23,793 nt of DNA, from assembly GCA_934463175.1 (NCBI GenBank), contig CAKSIW010000043.1, positions 1-23,793 on the forward strand. Reading direction: 5' to 3'. A program made the position numbers and the translations under genes. The number at the start of each line of letters is the position of its first letter. Position 1 is the first letter of the stretch. The notes under the pieces are model-generated. The model worked only from the letters and a program-made list of their open reading frames with translations, searched no databases and was not told the DNA's origin. This DNA comes from an uncultured Clostridia bacterium. GTDB lineage: Bacteria > Bacillota > Clostridia > Monoglobales > Monoglobaceae. Shown in pieces: positions 17,227-23,793 of the stretch.

Positions 17227-17887
17227 TATGGGGAAAATATCTCCTTCTCTTATGTGCGTTGATTTTATGAAGATAAAAGAAACTCTTGATGTTTTTGAAA
17301 AGGAAAACATTGAATATTTGCATATTGATATAATGGACGGCATTTTCGTTCCGAACTATACCTTAGGTACGGACTATTGTAAGGCAATCAGAGCAAACTC
17401 AAGCATACCGCTTGATATACATATGATGGTTGAAAAGCCCGAGGGAAAAATGGATTTCTTTGATATAAGAGAGAAAGATATTGTTTCGGTTCATGCAGAG
17501 ACAACAGCCCATCTCCAGAGAACGCTGACGAAAATCAAAGAAAAGGGTGCTATGGCATATGTTGCGCTGAATCCTGCAACGCCCATATGTTTTCTTGAAA
17601 ATGTTATTGAGGACATAGATGGTGTGCTTGTGATGACTGTAAATCCGGGATTTGCAGGACAGAAGCTCATTCCGCAGACCTTGGAGAAAATAACTGCGGT
17701 CAGGAAAATGCTTGAAAAAGCAGGGAAAAACTGTGAAATTGAGGTTGACGGAAACGTCAGCTTTGAGAATGCAAAAAAAATGCGTGCGGCAGGTGCGGAT
17801 ATTTTTGTTGCAGGAACTTCCAGTGTTTTTGCAAAGGGACTCAGCCTCAGTGAAGGAATTTTAAAATTGAGAGAGAACATAATATAA
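17213..17887 (+). CDS. Ketose-phosphate 3-epimerase: D-allulose-6-phosphate 3-epimerase (AlsE)-like, ribulose-phosphate 3-epimerase family
   Basis: A 224-residue TIM-barrel epimerase that inverts carbon 3 of a ketose phosphate using a divalent metal. The family landmarks are all present: PSLMCVDF, the metal-binding HIDIMDGIFVPN, DIHMMVEKP, VMTVNPGFAGQ-x-LIPQ, EIEVDG and the phosphate loop AGADIFVAGTS. The N-terminal KISPSLMC and the EIEVDG/GTS stretches resemble AlsE more than housekeeping Rpe, which usually reads APSILSADF. The ALNPATP segment is closer to Rpe, so the pentose- and hexulose-phosphate activities cannot be separated by eye. Its position directly after a GatD-like dehydrogenase favours a hexulose 6-phosphate. 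The start overlaps the upstream gene, implying coupled translation. Confidence 0.88.
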   Translation: MKKDNMGKISPSLMCVDFMKIKETLDVFEKENIEYLHIDIMDGIFVPNYTLGTDYCKAIRANSSIPLDIHMMVEKPEGKMDFFDIREKDIVSVHAETTAHLQRTLTKIKEKGAMAYVALNPATPICFLENVIEDIDGVLVMTVNPGFAGQKLIPQTLEKITAVRKMLEKAGKNCEIEVDGNVSFENAKKMRAAGADIFVAGTSSVFAKGLSLSEGILKLRENII

Positions 17888-17920
17888 AATGCGGCAAACA
17901 AAAGAATAGGAGCCATGAAA

Positions 17921-18670
17921 ATGAAGGTTATAAAGGATATATGCTACAGCGGTGATGCAAACCTTGACAGAAGATGTGACATTTATTTGCCTGAGTCCGA
18001 AAAGTTTTCGGTGTTCGTCTATTTTCACGGAGGAGGTCTTGAAAAGGGTGACAAGACCTCTGCGGAGGCTTGTGCGGAGTATCTGACAAAAAGGAATGTT
18101 GCCGTTGTGAGTGCAAACTACCGCTTGTATCCAATGGCATCATTCCCTGATTTTGTCAAGGACGCGGCATGTGCTGTGGCTTGGGTGCATAAAAATATAG
18201 CAGAATACGGCAGCTGCAGCGGAATTTATATCGGCGGCAGCTCGGCGGGAGCTTATTTGTCGATGCTGCTGTGTTTTGACAAGAAATATCTCGCACCATA
18301 CGGATTAAGCCCGACGCAGTTTTGCGGGTTTATACATGATGCAGGTCAGCCGACAACTCACTTTAATGTTTTGCGTGAAAGAGGACTTGATGAAAGGCGC
18401 GTTATAATTGATGATGCCGCGCCCTTGTATCATATCGGTACGGAAAAGAAATATGCGCCGATGTTGTTTGTTGTATCCGATGACGATATGCAGAACAGAT
18501 ATGAACAGACAATGCTCATGCTGTCAACCTTGAAGCATTTTGAATGCAGCAGTGTTAGAATCAAGGTAATGCACGGTGCCCATTGTGAGTACGTCAGAAA
18601 GCTTGACGAAGACGGAAAAAGTGTTTTCGGACAGATAATATATGAATTTATAAAGGAAAAGCAGAATTAA
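17921..18670 (+). CDS. Alpha/beta-hydrolase esterase (HSL/BD-FAE-like)
   Basis: A 249-residue cytosolic esterase. HGGG at 36-39 forms the oxyanion hole. Ser108 is the nucleophile in GSSAG. The acid is among Asp187-Asp189 (SDDDMQNR) and His221 is in HGAHCEY. ANYRLYP is typical of hormone-sensitive-lipase-like and carbohydrate-deacetylating members. AGGAG (17908-17912) is 8 nt before ATG 17921 and only 2 nt before ATG 17915, so the later codon is preferred. The gap to the epimerase gene is about 30 nt. Within a glycan operon, removal of acetyl or similar esters from imported oligosaccharides is a reasonable inference; the true substrate is unknown. Confidence 0.85.
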   Translation: MKVIKDICYSGDANLDRRCDIYLPESEKFSVFVYFHGGGLEKGDKTSAEACAEYLTKRNVAVVSANYRLYPMASFPDFVKDAACAVAWVHKNIAEYGSCSGIYIGGSSAGAYLSMLLCFDKKYLAPYGLSPTQFCGFIHDAGQPTTHFNVLRERGLDERRVIIDDAAPLYHIGTEKKYAPMLFVVSDDDMQNRYEQTMLMLSTLKHFECSSVRIKVMHGAHCEYVRKLDEDGKSVFGQIIYEFIKEKQN

Positions 18671-18675
18671 TGTAT

Positions 18676-18680
18676 GGAGG
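18676..18680 (+). promoter_or_regulatory. Ribosome binding site for a TTG start
   Basis: GGAGG ends 9 nt before TTG 18690 and marks that codon as the start of the MgtC-family gene. No ATG lies in frame before the first membrane segment. Confidence 0.7.
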
Positions 18681-18689
18681 TGTTCGGAT

Positions 18690-19364
18690 TTGCCGTTGTT
18701 CAGTACAGCACAGATTTGGTACATTCTGAGAATGATTATTGCAAGCTTTTGCGGAATATTGATTGGACTTGAAAGAAAAAATCGCTCAAAAGAGGCGGGG
18801 GTGAGAACCCATTGTGTTGTTGCCTGTGCGTCGGCACTTATGATGATTATATCAAAATACAGTTTCGGCGATATGCCGATTGGCGCAGACGGTGTGCGCG
18901 GTGCAGACGGCGCAAGAATTGCGGCACAGGTCGTGAGCGGAATCGGATTTTTGGGTGCAGGAATGATTTTTGTACACAGAAATACGGTTACAGGACTGAC
19001 AACAGCTGCGGGGATATGGGCGACAGCAGGCGTTGGTCTTGCAATCGGTGCAGGACTTTACGTTGTCGGTATTGCGGCATCGATCATTATAATCCTGGCA
19101 CAAATCCTTCTGCACAAAAATTTCAGATGGCTGAAAAGCTCTAAGCTTAAAAAGCTTGTGATAAAAGACATAGAGACTGAGGGCTATCAGAAATATATGA
19201 CACATAAGCTGGGTGAATTTGGTGTAATTGTTCATGATGTCTATATTGAAAAAGATGAGAATGCGGGAAATTATACATTTATAATTGAAATACCGTCTGA
19301 TGTCAATGAAGAAAGTATAGTGTCGCTGATTGATTATAAGTGCAAAATAAGTGCAAACTCATAG
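18690..19364 (+). CDS. MgtC/SapB family membrane protein
   Basis: A 224-residue inner-membrane protein with several hydrophobic segments in residues 1-150 and a soluble C-terminal part. The family signature is clear: GILIGLERKNRSKEAGVRTH near residues 22-41, then RIAAQVVSGIGFLGAGMIF and GLTTAAGIWATAGVGLAIG. The soluble part (about 150-224) could form an ACT-like domain, as in longer MgtC homologs. Family members are linked to survival at low magnesium or to membrane energetics, and the biochemical role is unsettled. Its start is TTG after GGAGG. It sits between an esterase and a broken sugar transporter, so it may simply share the transcript. Confidence 0.9.
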   Translation: MPLFSTAQIWYILRMIIASFCGILIGLERKNRSKEAGVRTHCVVACASALMMIISKYSFGDMPIGADGVRGADGARIAAQVVSGIGFLGAGMIFVHRNTVTGLTTAAGIWATAGVGLAIGAGLYVVGIAASIIIILAQILLHKNFRWLKSSKLKKLVIKDIETEGYQKYMTHKLGEFGVIVHDVYIEKDENAGNYTFIIEIPSDVNEESIVSLIDYKCKISANS

Positions 19365-19380
19365 AATGGAAGAAGTAAAA

Positions 19381-20569
19381 GTGAAAAAAAAGAAAACAAA
19401 AACAAAATAATATTTATAATACTGTATATTGCCTACATGTCAATTTATCTGGCAAGAATAAATCTTTCTATGGCAGGAACAGAACTGACAAGAATGGAAA
19501 TTGCAGATGCGGCGCAGATTGGATTTCTGGGAAGTGCGTTTTCGACAATGTTTGCAATCGGAAGGCTTGTGAACGGCAGCCTGGGGGATTGCACGCCGCC
19601 CTGGAAAATGATTTCGGTCGGTCTTGTTGCTGCGGAAATTTGCAATATATTAATCAGCTTTTTTCCGCCGTTTATCGGAATCATATTGCTTTAGACGGTT
19701 AATGCATATGCTCAGTCAATGCTTTGGAGTTCGATTCTGTTTGTGGTGACAAGGCTTTATGATGAAAAAAAGGCAAAGCTGCGAATGTCGGTTATGATTA
19801 CTTCGGTTGCGACCGGAAACATTGTCGGTATTATCGCAAATATGTACTTTATTACAAAGCTGGGTGTCAGATATGCATTACTGATACCCGGAATAATTAC
19901 CATTATACTTGGCGCAGCAGTTGTTGCAACGGTGAGGGAAATAGATAATTCAGGTACCCCCAAAGCATGAATTTTATTGAAAAGCTGCGCAGCAGGGAGC
20001 TGAGGGTGATGTGTGTGCCTGCTGCATTGCACGGAATTATGAAGGAAAACATCAGCCTTTGGATGGCAATTTACATAGTTGATGTTTATTCTGTTAATCT
20101 GAAATCATCAGCGTATTATATTTTGCTGATTCCTGTGATAGGTTTTGCGGCAAGAATGGTATATCCGATGCTTCTGCGGTTTTTTAAAGGGAATGAAAAC
20201 GCGGTCTCGCAGATATTTTTTGTGGTTTGTGCCTGCGTGTCCTTGCTTGTGTGCTTCAGTCAAATTGGAATGATGTTTTCGGTCATTGCACTGGGTGTCA
20301 TATATGCAGCCGTGTCTATCATCAACACCTCAATGCTGTCAATATATCCGCTGAGATATACAAACGAGGGCAGCTGTGCGGGAGTGAGTGGAATACTGGA
20401 TTTTGCAACATATTTCGGTGCAGGCGTTTCAAGTGCAATTTACGGCGTTGTAATAAAACACTTTGGATATTTGCCGATGTTTGTATCATGGCTTGTTATT
20501 TCACTTTTTTCGGCAATAATTCTGCATATTATAAGCAAAAGGAGAGATGAAATTGAAACTTTCTGTTGA
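19381..20569 (+). pseudogene. Broken MFS transporter (three lesions)
   Basis: Joining frames yields about 12 hydrophobic segments of a major-facilitator transporter like the organophosphate/sugar group, with YMSIYLARINLS, IGRLVNGSLGD and NAYAQSMLW. Three lesions break it. The natural start region (GTG 19381 with Lys codons) is out of frame with TM1, and adding one A to the A8 run at 19384-19391 restores it. An in-frame TAG at 19692-19694 sits where Trp (TGG) is expected before TVNAYAQSMLW. The central loop shifts frame at a C5 run (19957-19961), and one extra C rejoins it. Open pieces are 19437-19694, 19719-19970 and 19967-20569. It is the only transporter in the window. Sequencing error could explain the homopolymer lesions, less easily the TAG. 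Confidence 0.82.
20538..20546 (+). promoter_or_regulatory. Ribosome binding site that selects TTG 20553
   Basis: AAAGGAGAG ends next to ATG 20547 with too little spacing, while the in-frame TTG at 20553 is 8 nt from GGAG and gives a clean barrel start, MKLSVETYV. The site lies inside the end of the transporter pseudogene. Confidence 0.6.
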
Positions 20570-21413
20570 AACTTATGTATTGAGGGAAATATATGACGAC
20601 AAAAAAGCAATAGAAATGATAAAAAGAGCAGGATATGACTGCTATTATTATTCAATGTATTGGGCAAAAGATGAGAAAAATATGCTTGATGACGATTGGC
20701 GTGAGAAAGCACATAAGCTGCGCGAACATGCTGATGAGATCGGGATAATCTGCAATCAGGCTCATGCACCCTTTGACATTCAATATACAGATGAGTTCAG
20801 TGAAACAAATCAAAACTATAAGAAATTAGTGAGGTCGATGGAGACTGCGGCTTTACTGGGAGCAAAAACAATAATTGTTCACGCGATAAAAAAGAATCTC
20901 CCAAAAGAAATGGATTTTTACGAGTTGAACAAAAGGTTTTACAAAAGCTTGCTTCCCTATTGCCAAAAGTTTAATATATGCGTTTCTGTAGAGAACTTGT
21001 TCAACATAATAAACGATAGGACAATTCCTGTTTTGTCTGATCCGAAAGAGCATATGAACTTCGTGGAAAGCCTGAAATCGGACGCTTTCAATATTTGTGT
21101 CGATGTCGGACATTCTGCAATTACAGGTCAGCTTCCTGAAAACGTCATCTCTTCAATGAATAAAAACAGCCTGAAGGCACTGCATATTCACGATAATGAT
21201 TTTGTGTCTGATATGCATATTCTTCCGTATACAGGCAAAATTGACTGGGAGAGTGTTTGTGAGGCTTTGGCGCAAATTGGTTATAAAGGCGATTTAACAT
21301 TTGAAATTTACGGATTTTTGAAAAAACTTCCCGAAAACCTGATTTTTGATGGGCTTGTATATGCAGAAAAGGTGGGAAGAGAAATTATAAGAAAGATAGA
21401 AGAAAGTATTTAA
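20553..21413 (+). CDS. Sugar phosphate isomerase/epimerase (xylose isomerase-like TIM barrel)
   Basis: A 286-residue TIM-barrel protein of the AP-endonuclease-2/xylose-isomerase-like family, which isomerises or epimerises sugars or keto-inositols using one metal ion. Candidate metal ligands are Glu147 (VSVENLF), Asp184 with His187 (CVDVGHS), His213 (LHIHDND) and Glu251 (LTFEIYG). NQAHAPF and VHAIKK form earlier strand ends of the barrel. No feature settles the substrate. The start codon is probably TTG (see the RBS entry), overlapping the upstream pseudogene by 17 nt, which keeps it within the operon. It could act on the released monosaccharide before or after phosphorylation. No sugar kinase is present in the window. 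Confidence 0.85.
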   Translation: MKLSVETYVLREIYDDKKAIEMIKRAGYDCYYYSMYWAKDEKNMLDDDWREKAHKLREHADEIGIICNQAHAPFDIQYTDEFSETNQNYKKLVRSMETAALLGAKTIIVHAIKKNLPKEMDFYELNKRFYKSLLPYCQKFNICVSVENLFNIINDRTIPVLSDPKEHMNFVESLKSDAFNICVDVGHSAITGQLPENVISSMNKNSLKALHIHDNDFVSDMHILPYTGKIDWESVCEALAQIGYKGDLTFEIYGFLKKLPENLIFDGLVYAEKVGREIIRKIEESI

Positions 21414-21499
21414 ACGAGATTTTAAAGCAGATAAGGTAACATATAGAGCTGAATTACGGCCGAATTTTTTGGTGTAGTATAGTATTTTGGAGACATTAT

Positions 21500-22966
21500 A
21501 TGAAAATGCAAGATTATATAAAAGAATTTAATGAAAATGATATAGAATATATAAAGACCGATATAGAAAACGATAGTTGTCAGGAATGGCTTGAGAGCGA
21601 AATTCCCGTTTTTGAATGCTCGGATAAGATTTTGGAAAAAGCTTATTATTTTAGGTGGTGGACATACAGAAAACATGTCAGAAACACACCTGAAGGATAC
21701 ATTATTACAGAGTTTTTGCCAAATGTTCCATGGAGTGGTATATATAATGTGATAAATGCTCCGGCAGGTCATCATATTATGGAGGGACGGTGGCTAAGAA
21801 ACGCAGAACACTATCTTACGGATTATATAAATGTTTTCTTTAATCATCCTGAGGAGGGAATGCGTTATAGTTCATGGACGCTTTGGGCGGCTGAGAGACT
21901 GAACGATGTCAAAGAGTGTGTTGAACCGAAGGCTTTTTTAAGGAATGCAATTCCGTATTATAAAAGATGGGAGGACGCTCATAAAACTGAAACAGGACTT
22001 TTTTGGTCTACTGACGATATGGACGCAATGGAGTTTTCGTTAAGCGGTACACCGCATGGAAATGTGCTGCCCGGACTTCGCCCAACTCTTAACAGCTATA
22101 TGTATGGCGATGCTTTGGCAATATATGATTTTTCGGTTCTTTGCGGCACACCTGCTGATGAATATAAAGAAAAAGCAGATAAAATAAGCAAGACAATGCA
22201 AAAACTCCTTTGCAGAGATGGATTTTTTAAGGCTTTGCATCCGAGAGACGGAAATTTTAGCGATGTTATCAGAATGGACACAAAAAAAGTCCCGAGGGAA
22301 CTTATAGGATATATTCCGTGGTATTTTTCTATTCCTGAAGAAGGCGATGAGGTGTTTAAACTTCTTGAAGATAAAAATGTTTTCCTTGCAAAACAAGGGT
22401 TGACAACTGTGGAGCAGAATGCAAACGGGTTTTTGTGCGAATATGAGCATGAGTGTTTATGGAATGGCTATGTGTGGCCTTTTTCAACTTCACAGACATT
22501 AACGGCACTTTTAAACGTAATGCTTAAATCGGGAAAAAACAAAAAACGTTATTCGGAAATGTTTTTTCGGTTGCTTCATCAATACGCTCGGCAGCATACG
22601 AGAAAAACAGAAACGGGTAAAGAGGTTATGTGGATTGACGAGGTGATGTCGCCCTATGAGCATGTTTGGACAAGCAGAGAAAAACTTAAAAATTGGAGTT
22701 GGAAAAAGGAGCTTGGGGGAATCGAACGCGGCAAGGATTATAACCATTCAACATTTTGCGATATTATAATTTCGGCTCTGACGGGTTTTGCAATAAAAAA
22801 CGGCGAGATTATGTTTGAACCGATAATCCCGAAAGAATGGGATTATTTTTCAATTGATAATCTGTTTATAAAGGGTAGCCTTTATCGTATAGAATATGGT
22901 AAAACAGATGAGCATTACGGAAAAGTTGGGTTATCCGTATATAAAAACGGAAAGAAAATTAAATAG
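21500..22966 (+). CDS. Cytosolic GH63/MGH1-like glycoside hydrolase
   Basis: A 488-residue (alpha/alpha)6-barrel hydrolase of the GH63/mannosylglycerate-hydrolase-like group, which cleaves alpha-linked sugars by inversion. It has no signal peptide. Landmarks are WSGIYNVINAPAGHH, the candidate general-acid region with Asp172, Asp173 and Asp175 (WSTDDMDAME), NSYMYGDALAIYDF, W321-NGYVWPFSTSQTLTALLN and the candidate base region Asp380/Glu381 (WIDEVMSPYEHVW). GGAG (21489-21492) is 7 nt before the ATG. An 86-nt gap with no convincing promoter separates it from the isomerase gene. In context it would trim non-uronic ends of imported lyase products. Sugar specificity cannot be read from the sequence. 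Confidence 0.82.
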   Translation: MKMQDYIKEFNENDIEYIKTDIENDSCQEWLESEIPVFECSDKILEKAYYFRWWTYRKHVRNTPEGYIITEFLPNVPWSGIYNVINAPAGHHIMEGRWLRNAEHYLTDYINVFFNHPEEGMRYSSWTLWAAERLNDVKECVEPKAFLRNAIPYYKRWEDAHKTETGLFWSTDDMDAMEFSLSGTPHGNVLPGLRPTLNSYMYGDALAIYDFSVLCGTPADEYKEKADKISKTMQKLLCRDGFFKALHPRDGNFSDVIRMDTKKVPRELIGYIPWYFSIPEEGDEVFKLLEDKNVFLAKQGLTTVEQNANGFLCEYEHECLWNGYVWPFSTSQTLTALLNVMLKSGKNKKRYSEMFFRLLHQYARQHTRKTETGKEVMWIDEVMSPYEHVWTSREKLKNWSWKKELGGIERGKDYNHSTFCDIIISALTGFAIKNGEIMFEPIIPKEWDYFSIDNLFIKGSLYRIEYGKTDEHYGKVGLSVYKNGKKIK

Positions 22967-22970
22967 CGAG

Positions 22971-23004
22971 ACAATATGCGGGAAATTCATTCTCCGCATA
23001 TTGT
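22971..23004. terminator. Strong hairpin terminator after the operon
   Basis: A perfect 11-bp stem, ACAATATGCGG (22971-22981) with CCGCATATTGT (22994-23004), has a 12-nt loop and is followed by TTTGATTTTT. It lies just after the glycoside hydrolase stop and faces the convergent AraC gene. It should terminate the + strand transcript and may also act, less well, in the other direction. Confidence 0.85.
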
Positions 23005-23079
23005 TTTGATTTTTCCTTGAATGTTTTATAGTATATCTATTATTTTGTGTGGGGTGAGTTGAATTATATAAGGCGTGAG

Positions 23080-23793
23080 TTACTTCTGCATATAATCGCT
23101 CGGGGTCATACCGTATTTTTGAGTGAACACCCTTGTGAAGGTGAAGCTTGTATATCCAACCTGTTTTGCAACATCACCGATTTTCATATATGGATTTTCC
23201 TTCATAATTTCCACAGCCTTTTTAAGGCGGAAGCTTGTGAGATAGTCCTTAAAATTCTCACCCATCTGACTTTTAAAGATTTTGCTTGCGTATGACTGAG
23301 AAACATTCAGATAATCTGCAAGCGTGAAGAGTGAAATGTCGCTGGCATAGTTTTTGTTGATGTAATCAATTATCCGTTTTGTTGCAACATCATCAACGTC
23401 CTTTTGGATTGTAACCTTGTTGTTTATAATCAGATTAATAAAATATGCCATCTTGGTTTTAAGCTCCTGAGTGTTTGAGCATTCAATAAGCTCAAGGTAG
23501 ATTTTCACATCGCCGAAAACCTCTTTTTCGGTTTTTCCGATTGAAGCCAGGAGCTTTGTGACGGTGGAGTAGAGCATAATCACAAACTGAAAATAGTATT
23601 CCCTGGTGAACAGTGTGCCGCTCATGTTGACATCAATGGTTTTATTAATATATTCCATTGCCTTGTTTGCGTCCATTGCCGTAACGGCGTTTAAAATGTT
23701 ATCCTCAATTTCAGATGAATACTCAATTGTTTTGGGGACACAGCCTGTCGGATTGTTTTCAGCCGATATAACCATATTGTTGTCGGAAAGAAT
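23080..23793 (-). CDS. AraC-family transcriptional regulator, 5'-truncated by window edge
   Basis: The minus-strand frame is open to the window end; six further in-frame codons precede the Met at 23775, so the N-terminus is missing. The last roughly 100 residues form the AraC DNA-binding domain with two helix-turn-helix units: ISLFTLADYLNVSQSYASKIF and IGDVAKQVGYTSFTFTRVF. GMTPSDYMQ closes the domain. The preceding 130 residues are helical and lack an HTH. This layout resembles large clostridial AraC regulators that carry a membrane-bound sensor upstream, but the visible part cannot prove it. It converges on the sugar operon and shares the terminator region, and may regulate the polysaccharide genes. 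Confidence 0.88.
   Translation of the reverse strand: MLSDNNMVISAENNPTGCVPKTIEYSSEIEDNILNAVTAMDANKAMEYINKTIDVNMSGTLFTREYYFQFVIMLYSTVTKLLASIGKTEKEVFGDVKIYLELIECSNTQELKTKMAYFINLIINNKVTIQKDVDDVATKRIIDYINKNYASDISLFTLADYLNVSQSYASKIFKSQMGENFKDYLTSFRLKKAVEIMKENPYMKIGDVAKQVGYTSFTFTRVFTQKYGMTPSDYMQK

Noticed and set aside
19692..19694. TAG as a recoded sense codon in this organism
   Set aside because: TAG ends at least two intact genes here (13424-13426 and 22964-22966), and the same MFS gene has two frameshifts, so a nonsense mutation is simpler.
19967..20569. The second transporter half as an independent gene coupled by the ATGA overlap
   Set aside because: It starts in the central loop of an MFS fold and has only half of the expected membrane segments. 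One added C in the run at 19957-19961 joins the halves in frame.
21414..21499. Separate promoter for the glycoside hydrolase gene
   Set aside because: A TATAGT-like -10 exists at 21478-21483, but no acceptable -35 lies 16-18 bp upstream and the only strong signal is the ribosome binding site.
22971..23004. Terminator stem as a second DeoR operator, since it also contains CAATAT and ATATTG
   Set aside because: The arms are part of a perfect 11-bp GC-containing stem followed by a T-run after a gene end, and the spacing between hexamers differs from the site at 16151-16170.

Overview
The window reads as a carbohydrate-use locus from a Gram-positive anaerobe, most likely a member of class Clostridia. 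The grounds are strong AGGAGG-type ribosome binding sites, frequent TTG and GTG starts, Sec signal peptides on very large multidomain exoenzymes, copper-amine-oxidase N-terminal-like domains of the kind common in clostridial cell-surface proteins, and moderately AT-rich DNA. The species cannot be named from the sequence. No RNA gene, CRISPR array or insertion sequence was seen.

Left half (1-15357, all + strand): six tightly spaced genes. They are the tail of an extracellular beta-rich protein, a secreted LamG-like/CuAO_N-like protein, three secreted heparinase II/III-superfamily proteins (1689-5210, 5274-8465, 8510-13426), and a probably cytosolic carbon-nitrogen hydrolase fused to two N-terminal domains. 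The middle lyase keeps the catalytic and metal residues of Pedobacter heparinase II (PL21) at matching spacing. The two flanking DUF4962-type proteins are paralogs of each other and carry Lys where the metal-binding Asp is expected. The first and second lyases share an about 63 percent identical C-terminal carbohydrate-binding-like module of 130 residues.

Middle (15365-16221): a DeoR-family regulator on the - strand and a compact divergent promoter region. Two good sigma-A promoters face away from each other, and a perfect inverted repeat touches both -35 boxes.

Right half (16222-22966, + strand): an intracellular sugar operon. It encodes a GatD-like zinc polyol-phosphate dehydrogenase, an AlsE/Rpe-type ketose-phosphate 3-epimerase, an alpha/beta-hydrolase esterase, an MgtC-family membrane protein, a broken MFS transporter (two homopolymer frameshifts and one nonsense codon), a sugar phosphate isomerase/epimerase, and a cytosolic GH63/MGH1-like glycoside hydrolase. 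A strong hairpin terminator follows. The window ends in a 5'-truncated AraC-type regulator on the - strand.

Proposed logic (inference): secreted lyases cut a uronic-acid-containing polysaccharide outside the cell. Oligosaccharides are imported and trimmed by the cytosolic hydrolase, esterase and amidase. Sugar phosphates are then oxidised and epimerised toward fructose 6-phosphate under DeoR control. The polysaccharide and the first catabolic intermediate are not defined by the sequence.
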